Translations under genes and position numbers: made by a program
Part shown: piece by piece, positions 1-4,481 of the stretch
Layout of the letters: the number at the start of each line of letters is the position of its first letter
Position numbering within the stretch: position 1 is the first letter of the stretch
Notes under the pieces: model-generated
What the model was told of the DNA's origin: nothing
The model's input: only the letters and a program-made list of their open reading frames with translations
The model's database searches: none
Assembly (NCBI GenBank): GCA_002400675.1
Contig: NVQY01000122.1
Span: forward strand, 1 to 7,201
Length of the DNA: 7,201 nucleotides
DNA from: Paracoccaceae bacterium
GTDB taxonomy: Bacteria > Pseudomonadota > Alphaproteobacteria > Rhodobacterales > Rhodobacteraceae
Reading direction: 5' to 3'

Positions 1-325
1 GGCCGATCTGGGCTGAGGTGAACATTTCTTCGGGGCCGAAGCGCGACCAGATCGGGTAGAGCGTTTGCAGCCAGCCGAACAGCAGCGCGTCCTGTCCCCC
101 CGGCACCGCGCGGGTCAGGGTTTGGTAGAGGTGGTGGTGGGTGTTCACCAGCCCCGGCGTCACAACGCAGCCTTTGGCCGAAATGGTTTGCCCGCTGGTG
201 GTCAGGTTTGCGCCAATCGCCGCGATCACGCCGTCGCGGATCAGGATGTCGCACCCGTGCAGTTCACGGCGCGCGTCGTCCATGGTCAGGATTGTCTGGG
301 CATCTTGGATCAGGATTTCGGTCAT
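1..325 (-). CDS. TRZ/ATZ-family amidohydrolase, probable 8-oxoguanine deaminase (N-terminal part, cut by window edge)
   Basis: The gene reads leftward from an ATG at 325-323 and runs off the window, so 108 codons are visible. The protein starts MTEILIQDAQTILTMDD, followed by a small beta-sandwich segment (about residues 1-55) and VTPGLVNTHHHLYQTLTRAV at 54-74. H63 and H65 form the HxH metal-binding motif of the amidohydrolase superfamily. The stretch around QDALLFGWLQTLYPIW (78-93) is typical of the 8-oxoguanine deaminase/hydroxyatrazine hydrolase branch. That family hydrolytically removes the amino group of an oxidised purine in the cytoplasm, as purine salvage or clearance. The start is supported by AAAGGA on the minus strand, about 8 nt upstream of the ATG. 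The catalytic C-terminal half is outside the window, so substrate specificity is inferred from the N-terminus only; another cytosine, guanine or triazine deaminase remains possible. Confidence 0.85.
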   Translation of the reverse strand, partial: MTEILIQDAQTILTMDDARRELHGCDILIRDGVIAAIGANLTTSGQTISAKGCVVTPGLVNTHHHLYQTLTRAVPGGQDALLFGWLQTLYPIWSRFGPEEMFTSAQIG

Positions 326-338
326 TTTGTTGGTCCTT

Positions 339-377
339 TCACACTTCGAATTGGCCCGCTTCAATTTTGAAGTGTGA
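339..377 (-). promoter_or_regulatory. Inverted repeat upstream of the amidohydrolase start
   Basis: TCACACTTC at 339-347 and GAAGTGTGA at 369-377 are perfect 9-bp inverted repeats separated by 21 bp. On the minus strand the inner edge of the element lies 13 bp upstream of the amidohydrolase start and abuts its Shine-Dalgarno sequence. The spacer contains a smaller dyad, TTCAA/TTGAA. There is no T-tract, so it does not look like a terminator. It could be an operator for a dimeric repressor or a 5'-UTR hairpin controlling translation. The regulator is unknown. Confidence 0.45.
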
Positions 378-401
378 GGGGATGGCGACGGAAAACGGGG
401 C

Positions 402-428
402 AAAGACTCGGCATCCGGGGGCGAGTCT
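402..428 (-). terminator. Possible weak terminator after hisN
   Basis: AGACTCG at 404-410 and CGAGTCT at 422-428 form a perfect 7-bp stem with an 11-nt loop. Read on the minus strand it lies 28 bp after the hisN stop codon. It is followed by TTTG, then CCCCG and TTTT, so the U-tract is interrupted and the termination strength is uncertain. It would separate hisN from the downstream amidohydrolase gene, which is transcribed in the same direction. Confidence 0.4.
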
Positions 429-456
429 AGCGCAGATGTGCCAATGGCTCAACCGG

Positions 457-1248
457 TCAGAAGGTACGCAGGATTTCCAGCGCTGCCGCGTGCAGGGTGG
501 GGTTGGCGGCGGCCAGAACGCGCCCGCCCTGATGCGCCGGGTTGCCCTGCCAGTCGGTGACATGGCCCCCGGCGGCCTGCACCACGGCGATTGGGGCTTG
601 TATGTCGTAGGCGTTCAGGCCGGCTTCGATCACGAGGTCGATCTGGCCAGCGGCAAGCAGGGCGTAGGCGTAGCAATCCATGCCAAAGCGGGTGAGTTTG
701 GCGCGCGCCGATACCGCATCGAACCCGGCGCGCTCTTGTGGGGTTCCGACTTCGGGGAAGGTGGTGAACAGGATCGCCTGATCGAGGGTACGGGTTTGTT
801 TGGTTGCAAGCGGTGTCGTGCCTTGGGGGCCGGTCATTTCAGCCACGCCGGGCGCGCCGGTAAAGCGTTCGCCGGTGTAGGGTTGGTCGATGATGCCAAG
901 GAACGGGCCGTCCACGTCGGACAGGGCGATCAGCACGCCCCAGGTCGGCGTGCCGCTGATAAAGCCACGGGTGCCGTCGATCGGGTCAAGTACCCATGTG
1001 CGGCCACTGGTGCCGGGTTGCTGGCCGAACTCTTCGCCCCAGATGGCGTCGTCGGGGCGCAGTCGTTGCAGCACCGTGCGCATCGCGGTTTCGGCCTCGC
1101 GGTCGGCGATGGTGACAGGGTCAAAGCCGGTTTGCAGCTTGTTATCAGCCTCAAGGCCGGGATTGCGGAAATAGGGAAGGATGACTGTCCGTGCCGTATC
1201 GGCCAGCAGATGGGCAGTTTCCAGATCGGTTGGCGCGTCAGATGTCAT
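457..1248 (-). CDS. hisN: Inositol-monophosphatase-family phosphatase, probable histidinol-phosphatase
   Basis: The 263-residue protein has every hallmark of the Mg-dependent IMPase fold. These are DPVTIADREAE (43-53), the metal ligand motif GEEFG (71-75), the signature WVLDPIDGTRGF (85-96, with D88, D91, G92 and T93), and the C-terminal ligand D215 in NAYDIQAP. The length is normal for the family. The GEEFG plus DPIDGTRGFISG version resembles the HisN-type enzymes that dephosphorylate L-histidinol phosphate in histidine biosynthesis in Alphaproteobacteria and Actinobacteria. Inositol-1-phosphatase or another sugar phosphatase cannot be excluded from sequence alone. The ATG at 1248 is the only plausible upstream start, since an in-frame TAA occurs close upstream, but it lacks a convincing Shine-Dalgarno sequence; instead a CCCC-TC-GGGG dyad abuts it. 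The gene begins 60 bp after the XRE gene and may be cotranscribed with it. Confidence 0.88.
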   Translation of the reverse strand: MTSDAPTDLETAHLLADTARTVILPYFRNPGLEADNKLQTGFDPVTIADREAETAMRTVLQRLRPDDAIWGEEFGQQPGTSGRTWVLDPIDGTRGFISGTPTWGVLIALSDVDGPFLGIIDQPYTGERFTGAPGVAEMTGPQGTTPLATKQTRTLDQAILFTTFPEVGTPQERAGFDAVSARAKLTRFGMDCYAYALLAAGQIDLVIEAGLNAYDIQAPIAVVQAAGGHVTDWQGNPAHQGGRVLAAANPTLHAAALEILRTF

Positions 1249-1308
1249 CCCCGAGGGGTGCCATCCAAACGCGCCAATTGCAAGTTACCTTTGATCGTCA
1301 AGGGCGGG

Positions 1309-1680
1309 TTAAGCGACGTCGCTAAGCACACGCGCCAGTTCGAACAGGCGCCGGCGTTGGTTTTCCGGGATCGCATAGTACGAGCGCACCAGATCCAGCG
1401 CCTCTTTGTCGCCCAACAGGTCAGCCGGCAGCATCGAATTGCCCGCTTTTTCCTTGTGCTCTTCTTCAAGTCCCTCAAAGAAGAAACTGACGGGAACCTC
1501 AAGCGTGTCGGCGATATCCCACAACCGCGAGGCACTGACCCGGTTTGCCCCGGTTTCATATTTCTGGATTTGCTGGAACTTGATGCCAACTTTTTCCGCA
1601 AGCTGTTGTTGGGTCATGCCGATCAGCCACCGTCTGTGGCGGACACGTTTTCCCACATGAACGTCTACGGGATGGGCCAT
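1309..1680 (-). CDS. XRE-family transcriptional regulator (PraR-like)
   Basis: A 123-residue cytoplasmic DNA-binding protein. A single XRE/Cro-C1 helix-turn-helix occupies about residues 10-65: VGKRVRHRRWLIGMTQQQLAEKVGIKFQQIQKYETGANRVSASRLWDIADTLEVPVSFFF, here described by position because of its length, with the recognition helix around KFQQIQKYETG (34-44). The VPVSFFFEGL end and a short helical C-terminus (about 84-120) match the alphaproteobacterial SinR/PraR-like group, in which PraR represses quorum-sensing and biofilm genes in rhizobia. The target here is unknown. The start is strongly supported by AAGGAG, 6-7 nt upstream of the ATG at 1680. Two dyads lie further upstream (1738-1749 and 1786-1799) and are candidate autoregulatory operators. 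hisN follows on the same strand after 60 bp. Confidence 0.88.
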   Translation of the reverse strand: MAHPVDVHVGKRVRHRRWLIGMTQQQLAEKVGIKFQQIQKYETGANRVSASRLWDIADTLEVPVSFFFEGLEEEHKEKAGNSMLPADLLGDKEALDLVRSYYAIPENQRRRLFELARVLSDVA

Positions 1681-1737
1681 GCAATTCTCCTTGTTTTCGG
1701 CTTGTTACTATTTCAAAAGATGTCGGCCACTTTAGCG

Positions 1738-1749
1738 CTTTGACCAAAG
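1738..1749. promoter_or_regulatory. Short dyad CTTTGACCAAAG upstream of the XRE gene
   Basis: Perfect 5-bp arms (CTTTG/CAAAG) flank a 2-bp centre, 58 bp upstream of the XRE start. Size and position would fit an operator for a dimeric HTH protein, including the XRE protein itself. This is inference from symmetry only. Confidence 0.3.
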
Positions 1750-1785
1750 AGCCGGGTAATCAAATTCCCCAATTCGCTTAGAAAC

Positions 1786-1799
1786 ACGGTGAGCACCGT
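1786..1799. promoter_or_regulatory. Short dyad ACGGTGAGCACCGT upstream of the XRE gene
   Basis: Perfect 6-bp arms (ACGGTG/CACCGT) flank a 2-bp centre, about 105 bp upstream of the XRE start. The 14-bp span is typical of XRE-family operators. No flanking T-tract or gene end suggests a terminator. The binder is unknown. Confidence 0.35.
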
Positions 1800-1972
1800 A
1801 TCGCTGGGCAAATATTACGGGGTTTGCAGGGCATTTCAAGTCGGTTGATTGCACACCGGCGCAAAAACGCCTCAGGTTGTGTGGTGATGGCGCGGCAGGG
1901 CGCGCATCGGGCCTGTTTTTAAGGGCGCGGAACTAAATGCATACGCATACGATAAAGTGAATATGACGCCAT

Positions 1973-2001
1973 TTGACAGGGCTGGGGAAAACCCTGCAAA
2001 C
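1973..2001 (+). promoter_or_regulatory. Candidate promoter with overlapping dyad for the quinone oxidoreductase
   Basis: TTGACA at 1973-1978 is a perfect -35 hexamer. At 17-18 bp spacing the -10 position is poor (GCAAAC or CAAACT), so the assignment is tentative. The dyad CAGGG (1977-1981)/CCCTG (1992-1996), with a 10-bp spacer, lies between the two hexamer positions, where a bound repressor or MerR-like activator could act. The oxidoreductase start is 22 bp beyond the region. Confidence 0.3.
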
Positions 2002-2023
2002 TAAGAAAAACAAAGGTTAAAAT

Positions 2024-2980
2024 ATGCGTGCTTATCAAATGTCTGCGCCCGGAGCGCCGCCGGAGCTGGTTGAGCTTTGCCCCCCCGAGCCGGGGCCGGG
2101 GCAGGTGCGGTTAACCATCAAGGCATGTGGGTTAAATTTTGCCGACCTTCTCATGCAAAAAGGTACTTATCAGGACATTCCGCCGTTTCCGTTCACCCTT
2201 GGGATGGAACTTTCGGGGATAATCGACGCGATTGGCGACTCAGTTGTCGGGTTGAAAACCGGCGATCGGGTGGCGGTTTTTGCCGGGTCCGGGGGGCTGG
2301 CGCAACAGGGGGTGTTTGACGCGGACCGAGTTTTGCCGCTGCCTGAGGCGATGAGTTTTGAGCACGCAGCGGCGTTTCAGGTGGCCTATGTCACCAGCCA
2401 CGTGGCACTGGTGGATCGTGCGCATTTGCAGCCGGGCGAGACCTTGTTGGTGACCGGGGCCGCGGGCGGAGTCGGCTTGACGGCGGTGGAGATTGGCAAG
2501 CGGTTGGGCGCGACGGTGATCGCCCACGCACGCGGGGCCGACAAGCTGGAGGTGGCACGCGCGGCGGGGGCGGATCATCTGATTGACGACGGTGAGGACC
2601 TGCGCGAACGGGTCAAGGCACTGGGCGGCGCAGATGTGGTTTACGATGCGGTCGGGGGCGATGTTTTCCGCGCCGCGTTTCGCGCCTGCCGCCCCGGCGG
2701 GCGGTTGTTATGCATCGGCTTTGCCAGCGGAGATGTGCCGCAAATCCCGGCCAATCATCTGATGGTCAAGAACCTGTCGGTGATCGGGTTTTACATCGGC
2801 GGCTATCGGAAATTCCGCCCGCAGGTGATCACCGACAGCCTGAAAACCCTGTTAGGCTGGTATCAGGCCGGGGACATCCACCCGCACATCAGCCACTCCC
2901 TGCCGCTGGCACGGGTGGGCGAGGGGCTGGAGTTGCTGCGCAGGCGCAAATCCACCGGCAAGGTTGTCATCACCATGTGA
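2024..2980 (+). CDS. NAD(P)H:quinone oxidoreductase, zinc-independent MDR family
   Basis: The 318-residue protein belongs to the medium-chain dehydrogenase/reductase superfamily, quinone oxidoreductase (QOR) branch. The N-terminal GroES-like domain (about 1-120) carries ACGLNFADLLMQKGTY (34-49) and FTLGMELSG (57-65). The Rossmann domain follows with the nucleotide-binding motif VTGAAGGVGLTAVEIGK (143-159), where AAGGVG is the NADPH-preferring version. The C-terminus returns to the first domain with a conserved STGKVV motif. No zinc-ligand cysteine or histidine set is present, so it should be a cytoplasmic one- or two-electron reductase of quinones or enones rather than an alcohol dehydrogenase. 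Similar proteins are often annotated as acryloyl-CoA or crotonyl-type reductases, and the true substrate is not readable here. The start is supported by AAAGG with a 7-nt spacer. The gene converges on lysR, 9 bp stop to stop. Confidence 0.88.
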   Translation: MRAYQMSAPGAPPELVELCPPEPGPGQVRLTIKACGLNFADLLMQKGTYQDIPPFPFTLGMELSGIIDAIGDSVVGLKTGDRVAVFAGSGGLAQQGVFDADRVLPLPEAMSFEHAAAFQVAYVTSHVALVDRAHLQPGETLLVTGAAGGVGLTAVEIGKRLGATVIAHARGADKLEVARAAGADHLIDDGEDLRERVKALGGADVVYDAVGGDVFRAAFRACRPGGRLLCIGFASGDVPQIPANHLMVKNLSVIGFYIGGYRKFRPQVITDSLKTLLGWYQAGDIHPHISHSLPLARVGEGLELLRRRKSTGKVVITM

Positions 2981-2989
2981 TCCGCGTCC

Positions 2990-3871
2990 CTACCCCACCG
3001 CCTTGAGGTGGTTTTTGCCAAAGCCGTCAAAGGTCTGGCGGATCAGGTCGGCCAAGGCCGTGGTCACTTCGTCGGTGGAATTGTCGCCGCCATATAGGTT
3101 GACCACCTGCACCGGCAGATCAGGCAAGGTGCCGCCGTGGTCGATCTGGGTCAGGTGTTGCGGTTCGGTCCCTTCCAGCATTGCGTGAATCGCCAGATCG
3201 GCGGCAACGGTGGCCTCGATGGTGCGGTCGCTTTCGGTTTCGACCACCATGTCCCACGGCACGTTGGCAGCGTCCAGCGCGGCAATCGCCTGGGGGCGGA
3301 ACAGGCAACGGCGGCAAAAGGCCAGCCGCAACGGGCGTTGCCGCCACGCCGACCCGTCATGTGCGCCGATCCAGCGCAGGGGCAGTTCGGCGATGGTTTC
3401 GCTGTCCTCAGTCGCGGTTGATTCGGTGGTCAGGATCAAATCGCACCCGCCCCGGCCAAACTGTTCCTTCAACCCGGTGGAAAAGGACGCCACCAGATGC
3501 ACCTTGACCCGTGGATACGCCGCGTTGAACTGTTGCAGCACCCGCGGGATCAGCGGATAGACGATGTCATGCGGCACGCCCAGAATCACTTCGCCTTCAA
3601 ACGCCTGATGGGTCAGCCGCGCGATCACCTCGTCATTCAACGCCACCAGGCGGCGCGCATACCCCAGCAACTGATCGCCCGACGCAGTCAGCGCGATGGT
3701 GCGCCCCGAGCGGTCCAGCAGTTCCAGCCCCAGCAGTTCTTCCAGCCGCTTAAGCTGCATCGAGACCGCCGATTGGGTGAGGTGCAGGAACCCGGCGGCG
3801 CGGGTGACGCCGCCGGTATCCGCAACCGCAACAAAGGAACGCAGGGTGGTTATGTCGAGATTTCGCATCAT
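2990..3871 (-). CDS. LysR-family transcriptional regulator
   Basis: The gene encodes a 293-residue protein if translation begins at the ATG at 3871; the adjacent ATG at 3868 is equally plausible. AAGGA lies 5 nt before the first and 8 nt before the second. A longer in-frame reading from 3922 would overlap the control region and adds residues with no LysR character, so I reject it. The N-terminal winged HTH (about 5-64) reads LDITTLRSFVAVADTGG, then RAAGFLHLTQSAVSMQLKRL, classic for the family. The effector domain begins near residue 92 (GEVILGVPHDIVYPLIP) and runs to the end. A CRRC pair at 186-189 is visible in the effector domain. The gene is divergent from the DUF1127 gene, the usual arrangement for a LysR regulator and its target. 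The effector is unknown. Confidence 0.9.
   Translation of the reverse strand: MMRNLDITTLRSFVAVADTGGVTRAAGFLHLTQSAVSMQLKRLEELLGLELLDRSGRTIALTASGDQLLGYARRLVALNDEVIARLTHQAFEGEVILGVPHDIVYPLIPRVLQQFNAAYPRVKVHLVASFSTGLKEQFGRGGCDLILTTESTATEDSETIAELPLRWIGAHDGSAWRQRPLRLAFCRRCLFRPQAIAALDAANVPWDMVVETESDRTIEATVAADLAIHAMLEGTEPQHLTQIDHGGTLPDLPVQVVNLYGGDNSTDEVTTALADLIRQTFDGFGKNHLKAVG
2995..3016 (+). terminator. Candidate terminator of the quinone oxidoreductase, inside the lysR 3' end
   Basis: CCACC (2995-2999) and GGTGG (3007-3011) form a 5-bp G+C stem with a 7-nt loop, followed immediately by TTTTT (3012-3016). It lies 15 nt after the oxidoreductase stop on the plus strand, within the last codons of the convergent lysR gene. 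The stem is short, so efficiency is uncertain. Read on the minus strand it has no T-tract, so it would not terminate lysR. Confidence 0.5.
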
Positions 3872-3995
3872 CACAGTCCTTGATGGTTGGCCGCACAAAC
3901 ATTCGTTTTCAATATTGATCATACATCTTCATATACATCAAGGTAATTGATTGAAACGCGATCAACCATCAATATCTCTGGAAAGGACAACAGCT
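3872..3995. promoter_or_regulatory. Divergent control region between lysR and the DUF1127 gene
   Basis: This A+T-rich 124-bp region contains six TTGAT/ATCAA half-sites (3880, 3915, 3937, 3947, 3961 and 3968, first base of each). TTGATGGTTG (3880-3889) and CAACCATCAA (3963-3972) are a perfect 10-bp inverted pair, so each gene has CAACCATCAA in its sense direction shortly upstream of its start. TTGAT-N9-ATCAA (3947-3965) is a dyad of the kind LysR proteins bind. TCAATATTGA (3909-3918) is a perfect palindrome, and ATACATC is repeated directly at 3921 and 3933. Possible -10 boxes are TATACA (3932-3937, plus) and TATGAT (complement of 3918-3923, minus); both have weak -35 partners. LysR control of the DUF1127 gene, with autoregulation, is the natural reading but is inferred. 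Confidence 0.6.
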
Positions 3996-4220
3996 ATGAC
4001 CATGATCTCCACCACCTGCCCCGGCGTGACCACCAAATCCGCATCGACCGGTTTTTCGGTCATCGCCAGCCTGAGCCGTTTCCACGCCGTCTGGACCCAG
4101 CGCAAAGCGTTGAAATCGCTGGATAGCGCCGCGTTGCAAGACATCGGCGTGACCCGCGCACAGGCCCAGGCAGAGGCAAAGCGCCCGGTCTGGGATGCGC
4201 CCGAAAGCTGGCACTGCTAA
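3996..4220 (+). CDS. Small DUF1127 (YjiS-like) protein
   Basis: A 74-residue protein. Its C-terminal half matches the DUF1127 pattern: W33, R36, LKSLDSAALQDIGVTR (39-54), then AEAKRPVWDAPESW (59-72). The N-terminal 20 residues are Ser/Thr-rich and variable. DUF1127 proteins are small, basic and arginine-rich; in Rhodobacter sphaeroides and Agrobacterium members have been linked to RNA turnover, stress and nutrient responses, but this one has no known role. It ends in Cys74 and has a second Cys8. AAAGGA, 8 nt before the ATG at 3996, fixes the start; the second ATG at 4002 is less well spaced, and a TTG reading from 3951 would run through the control region. The gene is divergent from lysR and followed by a strong terminator, so it is probably a single-gene transcript. 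Confidence 0.85.
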   Translation: MTMISTTCPGVTTKSASTGFSVIASLSRFHAVWTQRKALKSLDSAALQDIGVTRAQAQAEAKRPVWDAPESWHC

Positions 4221-4252
4221 GCTTTACGCACTGTTAAGACTTACTTGATACC

Positions 4253-4291
4253 AATGGCGGGTTGCTGGAAATGCAGCCCGCCATTTGTTTT
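4253..4291 (+). terminator. Strong intrinsic terminator after the DUF1127 gene
   Basis: A 13-bp stem (4253-4265 with 4273-4285, including one T-G wobble) closes a 7-nt TGGAAAT loop and is followed by TGTTTT. The stem core is GGCGGG/CCCGCC. It begins 33 nt after the DUF1127 stop codon and ends that transcript. Confidence 0.85.
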
Positions 4292-4312
4292 GCACGCCCC
4301 CTGCCCCACCGA

Positions 4313-4330
4313 CGCCGGCCCTGACCGGCG
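4313..4330. repeat. G+C-rich hairpin in the leader region of the DUF1254 gene
   Basis: CGCCGG (4313-4318) and CCGGCG (4325-4330) pair perfectly around a 6-nt loop. There is no T-tract on either side. It lies in the roughly 190-bp gene-free gap before the DUF1254 gene (4292-4481), in which I see no small gene and no convincing promoter; TTGCCA at 4376-4390 is the only weak -35 candidate. Its role is unknown. Confidence 0.35.
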
Positions 4331-4481
4331 GCGAACGGTGTGTTTCCTGTCAGAAAGTTGATATCCAAGCGGTGCCGTCCCGTTGCCAATTCGCGTCAAT
4401 CCGCATACCCAAGCGGCCTGAAGTCCGCAGGTTAAAGCCATGTAAAATGGCCGGACAACAATGACAAAAGGATATAAACCC

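Larger units (their letters stand above)
1681..2023. other. Divergent intergenic region between the XRE regulator and the quinone oxidoreductase
   Basis: This 343-bp stretch has no convincing gene on either strand. It must hold the leftward promoter of the XRE gene and the rightward promoter of the oxidoreductase. Visible structure consists of CTTTG-AC-CAAAG (1738-1749), ACGGTG-AG-CACCGT (1786-1799), a tandem GCATACGCATAC (1939-1950), a consensus -35 TTGACA (1973-1978) and CAGGG-N10-CCCTG (1977-1996). The A+T content rises from about 1930 to the oxidoreductase start. I could not place a good -10 box for either gene. Confidence 0.7.

Noticed and set aside
208..1743. 511-codon plus-strand open frame across the hisN and XRE genes
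   Set aside because: It is antisense to two genes with clear family motifs, and its translation is low-complexity and G/R-rich with no recognisable domain. Long shadow frames are common in G+C-rich DNA.
1897..1920. CAGG...CCTG followed by TTTTT, terminator-like on the plus strand
   Set aside because: The stem is only 4 bp with a 12-nt loop, and no plus-strand gene ends nearby.
1963..2004. 13-codon leader-peptide-like frame (MTPFDRAGENPAN) before the quinone oxidoreductase
   Set aside because: The ribosome binding site is poor, there is no run of diagnostic codons, and it overlaps the probable promoter, so it may not even be transcribed.
3872..3922. 17-residue N-terminal extension of LysR (start at 3922)
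   Set aside because: It would cover the control region, has no good ribosome binding site, and the family N-terminus begins at the MMRNLD methionines, which have AAGGA upstream.
3872..3995. TTGAT repeats as FNR/CRP-type sites
   Set aside because: FNR sites need TTGAT-N4-ATCAA. No pair here has 4-bp spacing; the only symmetric pair has 9.
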